A stretch of 36,362 bases of DNA, taken from Pinguiococcus pyrenoidosus. Taxonomy: Eukaryota; Sar; Pinguiophyceae; Pinguiochrysidales; Pinguiochrysidaceae. This document shows positions 21,582 through 32,736 of the stretch, piece by piece. The stretch covers positions 1 through 36,362 of the forward strand of contig JAAMXY010000173.1 of the NCBI GenBank assembly GCA_019677205.1. Direction: 5' to 3'. Position 1 is the first letter of the stretch; every line of letters starts with the position of its first letter. Under the pieces are notes generated by a model. That model was not told the origin of the DNA. It saw only the letters and a program-made list of their open reading frames with translations, and made no database searches. Made by a program: the position numbers and the translations under genes.

Positions 21582-22805
21582 ATGGACTGGATTCAGAATA
21601 TCCAGAAGGACTTTAACACCGTGAGCGACGCGCTGAATCAGCTGTCTCTGGACCGTCTCCAGGAGGACCCGGATGCCTTCGAGAGGGTGCAGCGAACACA
21701 GCAGGATGCGTTCCAGTCGGATTCCTTCCAGCAGAGACTGCTGCAGAACGACCATCCGCTGCGCGCCCAGAAGCCGGAGCAAGCATCCGCGGCGGCGCCA
21801 CCGGCAAGGACGCCGGCGTCGACTCCCGTGAAGCCAGCAGCGCCGCCAGCGGTCTCTGCGGCGGCATCAACGCCAGAATCGCAGCTGAAGAAGCGCTTTG
21901 TGGAGGCGGTCTCGGCGAGCAGGCCAGGCCGCGCGGGAACGCCGGAAGTGGAGGAGCTACCACAGCGGCACAGCTACGAGGAGCCGGAGGTGCATTTCGA
22001 TGAGATTGGATTAGAGGGTCGCCAGGGGCAAGTAGCGCCCTCGAATATGAACATCAGCCTCGGAGAGCGCTACAAGCGAACGCCGAGGAGACCAGACGAG
22101 GAGTGGCGGGTCCGCGCGGAAGCCGCGGCGCGAGCCGAAGAGGAGAAGCGAGCAAAGGCTGCGGCGGAGAAGGCCGCCAAGGCGCTGGAGGAGGAGCGCG
22201 CCAGAGCTGAGAAGCAGAAGGAGAAGCAACAGAAGGAGGCCCTAGCGATGGAGCGGCTCGCAGGGCCAAGGAGGCTGCGCAGTGAAACAGAAAGTCCCGA
22301 GGAAGGGAAAACCGCCGTGCAAAGCAAGGACGAGCGAGACCCTGGGCCTGTGGGTCGAGAGGGTGACGGGGAGATGGGCTCCTTGCGTGTTGAAGATACG
22401 GTGATAGCCGAGCAGTATGCGGGTAGAGCAGAAGAGCGCTTCTCTCGAGTGCGGTCCGTGCCGGGAACCTCCACGCGGCAGAGATCACCGGTGCGATCTT
22501 TCGGTGGCGATCCCTATGGCAGAGGATCAGCACAGGGGCCTTCGGCCGGGAGCGGAACGCAATCGGGGCTGACGACGTTGGAAAACACGTTGCTGGCCCG
22601 GATGCGGGGCTACCAGGACTCTGCAGCCGGTCTCCCAACGCTGAGCAGCAGCCAGACAGGCCAAACACCTCTGGAGAAATGCGTCGCTGCGTTGATGTGG
22701 CTTTGCGAAGGCTTCCTTGCGGAGGAAAATCGAAACTTCGTCGGCATCTGTCTGATGGCCGTCGTGATGCTGCTGTCGTATTACAAGCTTCGAAGTACAG
22801 AATAG
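21582..22805 (+). CDS. Tail-anchored coiled-coil protein, family not recognised
   Basis: A single exon of 407 residues starts at the ATG opening MDWIQNIQKDFNTVSDALNQ. The N-terminus is helical and Gln-rich. It is followed by an Ala/Pro-rich linker, then a charged coiled-coil (about residues 175-230, rich in Ala/Glu/Lys: AEEEKRAKAAAEKAAKALEE), then a Ser/Gly/Arg-rich low-complexity stretch. A C-terminal transmembrane helix (NFVGICLMAVVMLLSYYKL) is followed by only a few residues, so the protein is predicted to be tail-anchored with its bulk facing the cytosol. Similar layouts occur in tethers, golgins and SNARE-like proteins, but no specific motif identifies it. Confidence 0.75.
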   Translation: MDWIQNIQKDFNTVSDALNQLSLDRLQEDPDAFERVQRTQQDAFQSDSFQQRLLQNDHPLRAQKPEQASAAAPPARTPASTPVKPAAPPAVSAAASTPESQLKKRFVEAVSASRPGRAGTPEVEELPQRHSYEEPEVHFDEIGLEGRQGQVAPSNMNISLGERYKRTPRRPDEEWRVRAEAAARAEEEKRAKAAAEKAAKALEEERARAEKQKEKQQKEALAMERLAGPRRLRSETESPEEGKTAVQSKDERDPGPVGREGDGEMGSLRVEDTVIAEQYAGRAEERFSRVRSVPGTSTRQRSPVRSFGGDPYGRGSAQGPSAGSGTQSGLTTLENTLLARMRGYQDSAAGLPTLSSSQTGQTPLEKCVAALMWLCEGFLAEENRNFVGICLMAVVMLLSYYKLRSTE

Positions 22806-23018
22806 GTTTTGTTTTCGAAGTCTTCCTCTTCGAGTCGTCGGCTTTCAAAGCTCCTTCGGTGCAAAAGACAGGCAGAGCAAAACTGCGCTTCGTGTCAACT
22901 TTTCAAAAGCGCTAAGCTCCTCGCGGACACAACTCCAACCACGCAAAAAAAGAGAATGCAAAGCTTCTGGACCCCCCAGACGCTGACGGATTCATTCCGC
23001 CGCGGCGAGGTGGGCCAT

Positions 23019-23036
23019 NNNNNNNNNNNNNNNNNN
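23019..23036. other. Assembly gap (18 Ns)
   Basis: A run of 18 undetermined bases lies just downstream of the OXNAD1-like stop codon, in predicted 3' sequence. It does not interrupt any coding exon I identified. Confidence 0.99.
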
Positions 23037-23062
23037 GTACGAGGAGGAGCTTCGAGGGAAAG

Positions 23063-24206
23063 TCACCACCATCGCTCAAGCCGGACGTCGTCGGCACCAG
23101 CCATGAGCGCATATCCTTCCATGGTGTCTGTGAAGGCGGGCGGGCCGCAAACGAATGCGATGACTGATCCATCTCGACCGCGCAGGGCATCGACCGCTTT
23201 CTCCACATCTTCTGCCTCCAGCCGCCCCTCTTGGCCCACGTGCGTCGCTCGGAAGGACACGCTCAGGTTCTTCGGCCATGCAGCGGCTCCTTCCTCGATC
23301 TCTGCGCGGAAGGCAAACTCCTCCGGCTCTCGCGCGCTGTAGAGAAGATGGCAGGTTCCAGCCGCATCGCCGAGCTCCTCTTTCCGATCGCTGCCCTGCT
23401 CCGCAAGCCGCTGGAGAAACGGTGGAACACTACGATTACTCTGCAAGCCTCTTCAATGCATTGCTCTTCGCTTTCTCGGTGCTTGGCCATACCTCGTTCA
23501 GAGACACACCAAGCGTGGAATAGATGGACAAAAGGGGATTGATGCCGATTCCGCCCGCCAAAAGGAGGAGGTGCGCTCGTCCGTCCATAAAGTCCTGGAG
23601 CAGGCGGTCGTCTAGACCAAAATCGCCGCCCACGCGGATCTGTACTTGATCGCCAGCCTTCGCCTGAGCGCAGCACCATCTAGCCGGGGGGTGCGAGCTG
23701 TGGCGAACCGCCAGCTTCAGGCTCGGAAGCTCGAAAGGCGTTGAAACCTACGCAAAACACCGTACTGCGCATGAGTCCCTCGCGCGTTCGTCACAAGCTG
23801 CTCATGCCTCGTGCGCACCAGAGAAAAGCCACCGATCACGTCCACGCCGGGGATGTACATGTCCACCCACTGTCCGGGAGCGAATCGCAGCTCGCTCTCC
23901 TCGGATAGCGAGAGCTGCAGCGTGGTCACGGTGGGCGTGACCAAGTCCACGCGCTCGACGGTCGCCGAGACGAGCTCCGACCCGCGAGGCAAGTGCCTCG
24001 TGAGCTGGATGTGGCCCGGATGGACCTTCGCGCCACTCGATGAGACGAAAATCATGTGCAGGAACCCGTGGAGAAACTCCTCCCACCTGCAGCGGACTTG
24101 AAGACGCAAAGCGAAGCAAGCGTGCGCCTCTCGGCGAAAAGCAGCGTCCCATCCCCGACAGCATCCCCGCACACGCTCGGCGCGCGGCGACGGCGCTGAA
24201 GCTCAT
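23063..24206 (-). CDS. OXNAD1: OXNAD1-like FAD/NAD(P)-binding oxidoreductase
   Basis: Four exons are predicted: 24206-24087, 24025-23819, 23747-23493 and 23440-23063. The introns (61, 71 and 52 nt) are GT-AG and every junction is phase 0. The product is 319 residues against 312 for human OXNAD1. The family has the ferredoxin-NADP reductase fold: an FAD-binding barrel with RFAPGQWVDMYIPGVDVIGG, then an NAD(P) domain with LLLLAGGIGINPLLSIYSTL, a FVCGPPAF block, and the C-terminal aromatic end LERWW. The KLAVRHSSHPPARW segment links the two halves. The N-terminus MSFSAVAARRACAGMLSGMG suggests mitochondrial import, as for the animal protein. The redox partner is unknown. The start is the first ATG in frame. 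Confidence 0.87.
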
Positions 24207-24501
24207 TTTGCGGCGCGGTGACCACGTCAAGATGTGGTCTTGGAGAGACGAAAGGGGAAAAAAATGAATCAGATGCGACGGAAGACGAACTCCGGAGCAC
24301 TCCGGAGGAGACGCGAGCGTCTTGATTTCATTTTTCGTTTCAAGTGTTTGCTCGGCTCCGTCTTGGCGGGAAAAGACACTGGAAATCTTCGGCGGCAGCG
24401 CCGTCGTTCCGTCGCCGCTTGGGGAGTTCCGTCAAACTTGGTCTCGCTCGACTGACTTCGGTGCCGGAGATCGACAGCTGGGCAATCAGGATCGGATCGC
24501 A
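24207..24501. promoter_or_regulatory. Putative bidirectional promoter region
   Basis: About 295 bp lie between the divergent starts of the OXNAD1-like gene (-) and the MYND protein gene (+). It includes an AT-rich patch (GGGGAAAAAAATGAATC) near 24255, otherwise unusual in this GC-rich window. Promoter function is inferred from position only. Confidence 0.35.
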
Positions 24502-25992
24502 ATGGCGGACGAGAACGTGGACGTGAGCAACATAGATCCGTCCGAGCCGCGCGCCGCATTGGACATGTTTCACGTGAGCCTCGGACAGCCACAGCCGTCG
24601 GATCCAGAGCTGGTCGCGCAGGTTACCGAGTGCGACGTTGAGCCGCTGTCCGGCCCATGCAGCTTCTTCTGCAACATGTGCAATGCCATGGTAAGATACG
24701 TGCGCATCTCTGCGCGCGCCGGAAAGATCGAAGCGCTGAAAGTCCAACTGCAGAACGCGACGAAGCGTTGCGGCGCGTGCGGAGCGGTCGTGTACTGCTC
24801 GGCCAGCTGCCAGAGAGAGGCCTGGCATGTCCACAAGCAATTCTGCAAGCGCATACGAGCTTCGACGAAGCTCACGAGAAAGCTCGCGGTGCCCCTCCGG
24901 AACTACAGCCAGATGGGAGAGCCAGCCCGCAACGCGTTCGAGTACGACATTGGCGACTTCTGGGGTTTGCACGATCCGCGGCCGTACTGTAGAGCCAGGG
25001 CGGATCTCGCGTTCCATCTGAAGGTGAAACCCCAGACAAGCGAAAGGAAGTGCGGCTCGTTCGTCGTTCATCTGACAAACACTGGGTACAACCTGTGAAG
25101 GACTCAAGCGATGCGGAGAACAATCCATTGGCCGCCGAGCTGGCCATCCAGCACTTCCGCCAGCTCATGATCTTATCGAAAGGTGCGTTTGGGCGGTTCC
25201 TTTCAGCTTTCTCTTTTGGGCGTTCTTCTGTGGTTGCCTCACGAGACTGAGAAACCTTCTGCACCGCATCCTCATGCTTCTCGTGTCTTTGCAGGGGACA
25301 ACCAGGGTGTTCGCGACTTTGTCCCAACGATGCTGATTGATCTTGGGCGATATCAAGAGGCGTACGACTTCATCCGGTACTGGATCATTGGCTTCTCGGA
25401 ATCGTATGACGACGAGCAGACTACCGGCCACGACATGGCCGAGGACCTGGAGGTGCTCAAGTTCTCCGAGTACGGTCCGAACTCGTTCATCTTCGCCCTC
25501 GCTCTGCTGAAGTACGTCATGTACGCCCGCACGAGGGCGGCAGAGATGCTCATCATGCGGCATCCGAAGGTGAACCCTGATATCGCAAAGTACGCGATGA
25601 CGTTTGCTGTGCCCGAGACGTGGTCCCGCGCCGGTTCCCAGACGCTCGAGGTGCAGCTGAAACAGGTCCTGTCCGCCTTGCTGGTTAGCAACAAGCACCT
25701 TCTCAAGATGCTCGTGGAGGCTGAGAAGCACCGCGAACGTCCGGTCGGCCCGTACAGCCTGGGTGACGAGTCAGAAGCGTGGTACTTGATCTCGTCGAAT
25801 CTCGTGCCGTGGCTGAAGGCGGCGGGGGCGCGGGAGTACGTCCGGAGGTTCCTGGCAGATGATCTTCGCGTGCCGATCCCCATCTCCGAGGCAGAGAAGA
25901 AGAGGCGCGCGATGGAGAAGGCGAAGCTACTGAACAAGAGCTTTGCGAGATCCATGAGGTCGAAGCGGGACGACAGAACAGGCCGCCTCTGA
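24502..25992 (+). CDS. MYND-type zinc-finger protein
   Basis: Three exons, 24502-25023, 25101-25182 and 25295-25992, are joined by GT-AG introns of 77 and 112 nt with matching phases, giving 433 residues. A MYND finger lies at about residues 90-115 (CGACGAVVYCSASC, then WHVHKQFC), with spacing CxxC-x7-CxxxC and the His/Cys pair. MYND fingers bind short Pro-rich peptides. An extra Cys pair (CNMCNAM) precedes it. After the finger comes a helical region with GDNQGVRDFVPTMLIDLGRY and EAYDFIRYWI. The same order, MYND then a DNxGVR...YDF..WW-like block, occurs in uncharacterised fungal and protist MYND proteins (recalled, not checked). There is no SET domain. The C-terminus is Lys/Arg-rich and could be nuclear. 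The function is unknown. Confidence 0.83.
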
Positions 25993-26744
25993 CGTCGACT
26001 GCGGTGCGAGCAGTTCTTTCGCGTTCAAGGGTTCTCTTTGTGTACAAAGTTTGGACCGGCTATGGGTGAGCCAAACTCATAGAGGTTTTGGAGAGGAGTG
26101 CGAATCCTTTTGTGTGATTGTGTTTTGGCGTAGAAGGCCATGGTGTGTCTCTGCCGGACAAGATTTGGGACCGGTTTCACAATGGGGCTCGGCAACAACA
26201 GCTTTGATGCCGCCTTATTTTTATGGTCTTGGACCTTCCTCAAGAAGCCGCCTCTTTGAAGCGGCTCTTCGGCGAGGCCTCAGCGTGTGCCCGCGACGTG
26301 TGTGCTTCCCAGCTGACCCCATCCGCCGTTGGGAAGGGGACGCCAAAGCACCCCAGCTTCGCAGGACTCTGACCGTGACGGACGGAAGCCACGATGCGTT
26401 TTGCACCGATGAAGATTCCTTCCGAGTTTGCGGGGCCCCTGCGCTTTAAGGTGGGACGTCAAGATTAGTTCTGACGGGCACAAATGGCCGCGATAGGAGA
26501 GGGAAAGCGCCTGGCCCACCTGTGGCGCTGGATGCGCTGGATCCCCTCCTAAGGCGAGATACACTTGCAGAAGAGCCTTCCGGAGTCTGAGGAGGGAGCA
26601 GTTGGCACAGCCTCCAGCGCCACAAGAGCGATGGGGTCTAGCTTCATGCCAAGGAGGAGCCGCGGGCTCTGCTGGAGGTCTCTCTTGAGTGCGCAGCGGG
26701 CAGATCTGCCCTGCACGTGAAGAGAGGGATCCAGACGCTTGCAG
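25993..26744. other. Intergenic, nothing recognised
   Basis: About 750 bp lie between two plus-strand genes. Small ORFs occur on both strands without family resemblance. It should hold the 3' UTR of the MYND gene and the promoter of the next gene. Confidence 0.4.
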
Positions 26745-28355
26745 ATGCAGCCGACTACCGAGCCGTCGAAGCTCAAGGTCCTTTCCGCGGCCGTTGTTCG
26801 CCGAGTCGCCTTCAACCGAGGCAGCAGTGGTCACCACAAGGCGCCATGGCTACCCCTATCCGAGCCCTTCCTCCGCCGCCCTTTCGAAGCCGAGAGCGAC
26901 CGCCTTTGTGCGGCGCAAAGGGCTGTGGAGAGGCACTTTGGCGTCTTGAGTACGCTGGGACCTCTGCAAGCGACAGCAGAGCGAAATGATCGCTGGCAAG
27001 ACGGCTCCTCAGCAGCTTCGGCTAGGACTCAAGCAGAGACCAGGCAAGGCCGAGGGCTTCTGCTGCGTGACGGGCTGACAACAGGCGACAACGGAGATGA
27101 CGAATGCAGCATCGGGAGCCTCCACTCGCAGGCGTCTCAGCTGTCGCTGGACACGGTGCCGGCTATGCGGCCAAGGGCCTACTACCTGCTGCGGAACGTG
27201 CAGCGGGCTAGGCGGCGCAAGGTGGTGCGCCGCTTGAAGGATGACCTCGACGTGCAGCGTACGCGGGCGCTGCTGAGGAGGATCCGAGACAAGGACGAAC
27301 GGCCTGCGCGAGCAAAGGCGCGCCGCCGCGTCCTCCATAGGCAGCGAAAGATGCTGGTGCTCATACGGATCGCCTGCTTCGCGAGCGTCGCGGAGAGCCG
27401 GTTCCGCCGCGGCCTGGCGCGGAGGCGAGAGCAGGAGCTTCGGCACCAGGGCGCTCGACGCATCGAGCAGGCGTACATCTTGTCGAAGAACCGCCGGGTG
27501 TGGCGGCGCTACGCCAGGTTCCGAGCCGCGCTGATGGACAACAGCTGGCTCCTTCGCATGGGCCTTCGCGCCTGGCGACGGCGCCGGAGTGCCGATCGTG
27601 TTCGTACCTTCTTGCTGGAGGCCCCCGCTCTTCGGCGCAATCAGGCGCACCGGATCACGAAGGCGTTCATGAGCAAAGTGCGGCTGCTGCAGGACCAAGC
27701 GCGCGCGTTCTTAGCCTGCAAGAAGGCTCGCATGGCCATGCTCCGCTCCGTCTGGGCGGAGGAGGAGGCTGGGGTACTAAGAGACCTGGAGAGAAGGATC
27801 CGAAGAGGCAGGAGCATGCCCCTCGTGCGCCTTTCCGATGCGGACCACACCCCAGAGGTGCGCAGTCTCACCCGGGCGGTGAACCGAAGGGCGCTGCGGT
27901 GGCGGCAGATCCACCAGAGCTTTGATGAGCTAATCCAGTCCCAGGTGGACAAGCACCGCATAGAGACGCTCACGACAGATCGGCTGCGGCCGAAGCCGCT
28001 CCCGGCCGACGTGCGCGACCAGGAGCTTCATGAGCTGCTGAGAGAGTATCGAAAGACGTACATGCAAGGAGCAGCTGCCTTTCAGCGCGCCTTGGAGATC
28101 GCGCGGAACGATGCTCGGAAGACCGGCTTCACCAGCGAAGATATCCGGCGAAGCTTCCAGGAGCATGCCGAAGGGCAGCCGCTGGTGTTCCGGCTCCGAC
28201 TCACCCAGGCGTCCTACGATCGGCCCGTGTTCTTAATGATGCGGCCCCTGCTGAGCACGTCGTTAACGCGGCCGCTGCGCGAGAAGATGAGGCTGCGCTA
28301 CACGGATCTACACGCCAAGATGTACGGAGACGTGGTAACGGGTCGTGGAGCATGA
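26745..28355 (+). CDS. Arg-rich helical protein with IQ-like motif
   Basis: A single open reading frame of 536 residues runs from the ATG at 26745. The sequence is very rich in Arg, Ala and Leu and almost entirely predicted helix after a Ser/Thr/Asp-rich linker near residues 80-135. Basic helical blocks recur (VWRRYARFRAALMD, LGLRAW-like GLRAWRRRRSADR, RGLARRREQELR). One segment, LQDQARAFLACKKAR at about 325, resembles a degenerate calmodulin-binding IQ motif. The C-terminal third is more ordinary (ELHELLREYRKTYMQGAAAF, MMRPLLSTSLTRPLREKM). Such proteins are common among cytoskeletal and flagellar components of protists, but I do not recognise a family. Its intronless state is unusual among neighbours. 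Confidence 0.65.
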   Translation: MQPTTEPSKLKVLSAAVVRRVAFNRGSSGHHKAPWLPLSEPFLRRPFEAESDRLCAAQRAVERHFGVLSTLGPLQATAERNDRWQDGSSAASARTQAETRQGRGLLLRDGLTTGDNGDDECSIGSLHSQASQLSLDTVPAMRPRAYYLLRNVQRARRRKVVRRLKDDLDVQRTRALLRRIRDKDERPARAKARRRVLHRQRKMLVLIRIACFASVAESRFRRGLARRREQELRHQGARRIEQAYILSKNRRVWRRYARFRAALMDNSWLLRMGLRAWRRRRSADRVRTFLLEAPALRRNQAHRITKAFMSKVRLLQDQARAFLACKKARMAMLRSVWAEEEAGVLRDLERRIRRGRSMPLVRLSDADHTPEVRSLTRAVNRRALRWRQIHQSFDELIQSQVDKHRIETLTTDRLRPKPLPADVRDQELHELLREYRKTYMQGAAAFQRALEIARNDARKTGFTSEDIRRSFQEHAEGQPLVFRLRLTQASYDRPVFLMMRPLLSTSLTRPLREKMRLRYTDLHAKMYGDVVTGRGA

Positions 28356-28764
28356 AGCAGCGCAATGATCTGATCAACGCCTGTTCCTCTTCTTTTTCTT
28401 CTTCCTCTTCCTCTTCCTCTTCTTCTTCTTCTTCTCAACGGCTACCTATTTGACACATTGAGCTTATGTCTCTCGTCACACCAAACAAGTAAACAACAAT
28501 GGCGGCATGGGATCATCATCTTTCCCGCGCAATCCACCATCTCTGCAGCACCGTGTGCAGCTCAAAGCGATCCCATTGGCTTCTCTCCTCGAGCCCGCTT
28601 CATGGAGACTCCTCAAGACGGCCTTGCCGAAGCATTCCGCAAGTCGCGGCGTCCTCTCCTTCCGAGAGTGCTAGGCAAAGACGTGGTCATCGACACCTTC
28701 CTCCGAAGCCATCTGCGGCGGACTGTGGTCCCCCTTCGCGGCATGCTATCTAGCCTGCACGACT
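28356..28764. other. Convergent 3' interval with TTC repeat
   Basis: This is the space between the stops of the Arg-rich gene (+) and the PI 3-kinase gene (-). Apart from a pyrimidine repeat, listed separately, it shows no coding or RNA signal. Confidence 0.45.
28384..28435. repeat. (TTC)n-rich pyrimidine repeat
   Basis: An imperfect run of TTC/CTC triplets about 50 bp long lies just after the Arg-rich gene. Confidence 0.9.
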
Positions 28765-31700
28765 CTACGCGTGCTTCACATTGTGGAAGAAGTTGTCGAC
28801 CCGTCGGGAAACCGTTCCAAGCGATTTCTGGATTTCCGTCCTGAACTTCTTCGCCGCTTGCTTGTCGCGCAGCCTTGAGAAAGTCCAGCAACAAGAAGTT
28901 AGCGGACCCAGGAAGCAAGCCAGACCGACAGCTGCAGGGGAACCGCGCCAACCCGCAGCAACCACGGCAACCTACCTCAGATCCAACATGTCTCGCAGAT
29001 ACGTGATGTCCTCCTTGTCGGTCAGCTCAGGCATCGCGGCCGGGACCATGAGCACGAAGAGCATGATGAAGAGGCTGCCCGAGGCGCGAAGCACGTTGAA
29101 CGCGTCACAGCACAAGTCCTAGGAGACGGCATGGATTTAGCAATGCGCCGCTTTCGACAAAGTGGTCTTATTAAAGCGCTGCGGTACCTGAAACTTCGAG
29201 AAGGAGGCGTCGCGCTGCTTGTGCATCACGAACGCCATCTCAGGAGTGAACACGAAGGGCGCACGCTCCCGTCGAATGCCCAGCTTGCTCTTGAAGTTTC
29301 CCAAGAAGTGCCCGAAGTCAATGTGGAAGAGGTGACCCCGGCTGGTGATCATGATGTTGTCCGCGTGACGATCTCCGATGCCCATGACGTACGTCGCGAC
29401 GCAGTAGCCTGCACAGCTGTGCACGAAGTTCTCGACGGCGCGCTTCCTCTCGACGTCCGTCGCGTTGTGATTCCGGAGATAGTTGTGGATCACCTTGTTG
29501 TCAAAGGCTCCGAGGGTGCCGCCGTGCGCACGCTGGATGTGGGACGTCGTGGCCGCCTGGGTGACCACTTCGATCCATCCCAGGTCCTGACCAGTCGCGC
29601 AGCACTTGTAGGGCCGCAGATGGAGATCGATGCCCTGTGCCAGCCACTTCTTGTCCATGATCCGCAGCATGTGCAGCGTCATGTTGTCCTGCCGAAGGTC
29701 ATCGCCGCACTTGTAGATCGCCAGGAAGCTCTTGCCTTCGGGGTCCGCGTTCTCGAAGTGGAGCCACAGGGGCAGCTTCTTGGACGTCATGACCTTGCAC
29801 TTGCTCACCACCAAGCCCCTGCACTCCATCCTTGGCGAGAGCGGCGTCTGGAAGCGCGGCGGGAATCTGGCGTTCAGCTTGGAGAGCTCCTGGCGCGCGA
29901 AGGACAGCATCTCGGACTTCGGCTTCCGCTTGACCTGCTCGGCAACGGTGCGGATCATGTCGTTGACCGTGTTCTGCTTCCGGAGGTAGTCGGCGTGCGC
30001 CCCGCAGTGCTTGAGGTACACGGAGAGGAGGCAACCGTACTTGATGGCGTAGTCGGCCTGGTGCATCTCGCTCCGCATGAGCCAGAAGAGGAAGTGGCCG
30101 ATTCGGTGAGGGGCGCGTAGCGCACGACGCAGCAGGAAGCGTGCCAGGTGCGAGTCGATGTAGGTCTCATGCTTCAGGGCCTGCACGAGCTGCAGAAGGT
30201 ACTCGCCGAGAAGCACGTCGTCGAGGCGGTCCAGCTGCGACACCGCATACTCGCGCACGACGGGATCCGAGTATCGGATATCCAGAAGCTCGATGGCGTT
30301 CGCTTCCTCGCCTTCCGGGTACGGTGCCCAGTGCGTGAGCATGCGCCGCGCCTCGTGGACGGCCGTCGGGTAGCACCAGTTGACGCTCTGCAGGAACTTG
30401 GGCAGCAGGTTGGGGTCTTCGGCGCACTTGGCTCGGCAGTCCCAGAGCACGGTGCACTGCTCCTCGGAGAGCGAGTGCAGCGGATCCAGCGCCTTCACCT
30501 CCTCGATGATGGCCTTGAGCTTCGGGGTGTCCGCGACCATCTCCTTGTCGTACAGCGGCAGCCACGGGGGCCCGTCCTGCTTGTCCCTCTGGCTCGACAG
30601 AAGCCCCTGGTCTTCGCGCCGCTTGACGGGGAGATAGTCCAGCACGTACGACGGGCGCGCGCTACTGTAGATGTTGAAGTTGAACTCGTCGAAGCGGATG
30701 TGCAGGACGCCGCCGCCGCGGCCCCAGTCCGTGAGATTCTCCCCGAGGGGACCGGACGCGATGTTCAGGTTGCGCGGGAGGGGATTCTCGCCCTTGCCAA
30801 GGTTCGCGTCGCGCTGCAGCTGAAGCTCGTGGTGCGGCCAGAGCTTCAGGGCCTTGGCGCCATTCACAATGCGCCCTTCCACGTCCACCAGCGGGATGCT
30901 CACGCCTGCGATGGGCAGATGGCGGCCATCCTCGCGGATGCCGAAGACCATGAATCCGATGCGAGAGTGCGGGTGCACGTCGGCCAGGATGTGGTCGGAG
31001 ACGTAGATGCTCGTTCCCGCGAAGCGGGGAGACTTGCACATCGACACGGCCTCCGTCCGGGGCGCGTCCATGTTCAAGTCCATGGCCCCGTCATCGATGT
31101 GCATGTACGGCATGTTTCGCCTCGCGCCCGGAGGCACCAGGCCGCCGTTGAAGTACAGGCCGACCTGCACGTAGACCTGCTGGCAGTTGGCGTCCAAGGG
31201 GCAGTCCGTGAGGCCGTTGATCTGCACGCGGATCGGCCACTCGACGGCCTGCTGCTCGATGTAGTAGCCGCGGGAGTCCGTCTCCGACGAGCGGCGCTCG
31301 CCGAGCGGGCTCGTGCTGTTGCTGCCGATGCTACCGCGGATGCTGAAGCCGCTGACATCGTCGTCGAGGTACCTGCCGATCGGCGGGCTGATGGTATCGG
31401 CCGCGCTGGCCTTCAGAACCGGCCGCAGGCCGACGACGTTCGCCCGCATCATGTTCCGCTCATCCTCGACGAAGTCGTTGCCTTCCGAGGCCTTCCCGCG
31501 TGCCATGTACGCCAGCGCATCCTCCTTGGTCTGGTTCATGATGGGCGACACCTCCATCAGCTCGTTCTCGGACAGCTTGATCATCTTGAAGACCATGGGC
31601 GAGATGCGCGCCCGGGAGCACTCCATGACGTAGTCGAAGCAGCCCAGCTCGAAGTTCTTGTGGATGAGGTAGTCGGACTGCCCGACCACCTTGAAGATGT

Positions 31701-32736
31701 AGGAATGGCTGTCTCCCTCCAGGGAGTGGCCCGCCTTCTCCTCGTACTTCTTGAAGGCCATCTCGATGATCTCGCCCACCGTCGAGTCCAGGGCCGCCGG
31801 GAAGAGCACGGACGAGCCGCGGAAGGTGGAGGTTGCGGTCGGATCCAAGATCGTCGGGCGCGCCGCCTCCAAGGGGAAGAGCACCCGCACCTCGACGAAG
31901 CTGCCGGCGCGGATGGTCCGCCGGAAGGCGTCAAAGTTCTGCATCAGGTCAAAGTAGGACGGGTACCGGAACCTCACGGCTTCCGTGTCCGCCTGGGCGA
32001 CCCCGGACCTCTGCACCCACTGGGACAGCCTTTCGTGCACCACCTTGAGCTCCCTGCTGCCCGAGAAGTCCACGTCGGCCAGGTCGAAGCCCGCGAGCTG
32101 GCGTCGCTGCCTCTCCTCGATCGCCTCCGCCTCCTGCTCGTCCTGCGCGGTCAGCAGCTCGGCCACGCTGGGCGAGGTCGGGTCCCACCACGTCCGGGAC
32201 ACCTCCGCCAGCTCGTCCCGCTCGTAGTACGGCAGGCCGCAGTCCGGGTGGATCTTCACGACCCAGGGCGCCACCGGCGTCGTGGGGCTCTCCGTGGACG
32301 TCTGCGGGCTGAGCGCAACCTCCTCGTCGGCTTTCGCCGGCCCAATGCTCCTCTGCGCGAGCAGCCGGCGCCCAGTCTCCGCCTCCTCGGTCAGGGAGCT
32401 GAACCCCTCTCGTTCCGCGTCCAGGATGCGTCGTCTCCACGCGCGCGCGGCGGCGTAAGGGAGCGCCCAGCACGCCTCTCCGGACACGGCCTCGAAGAAG
32501 TAGCTCTCCGCGCCGTCGTCCACGCGGATCCAGAACTGCGCCGCGTTGTCCAGCACGCCGAGCACGCTGCACACCGGCTTGGCGTCCTCGCTCTCGTTCA
32601 GGGTCTCCAGCGGCGGCGGCGGCGCGTAGTCCTCCACATCGTCCGCCGGATTCGCCTCCGCCGGCGGCGGGCTTTGGAGCACCTTGGGCTTGGAAGCCCG
32701 CTTCTTCGCGGTCAGGATGCTTCGCGTCCCGAACAT
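28765..32736 (-). CDS. Class-I-like phosphatidylinositol 3-kinase with N-terminal WW-like motifs
   Basis: Three exons, 32736-29188, 29118-28976 and 28873-28765, are joined by GT-AG introns of 69 and 102 nt, all in phase, giving 1,266 residues. Domains in order: two WW-like motifs (residues 69-93, FWIRVDDG...SYFFEA...CWALP; 158-186, WVVKIHPD...LPYYER...WWDP), a Ras-binding-like domain (about 280-390), a PI3K C2 domain (about 500-690), the helical PIK domain (about 745-930) and the lipid kinase domain. The kinase has DDLRQDNMTL, the catalytic loop GIGDRHADNIMI and DFGHFLG. The activation loop KSKLGIRRERAPFVFTP is of the basic class I type, which predicts use of PI(4,5)P2. The last two exons supply the C-terminal helices (PAAMPELTDKEDITYLRDML...). 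No p85-binding domain, PX or extra C2 is seen. Membrane signalling is the likely role. Confidence 0.9.

Noticed and set aside
29131-30120. A 329-codon plus-strand frame opposite the kinase domain
   Set aside because: Same cause: antisense of the conserved catalytic exon, no recognisable motif.
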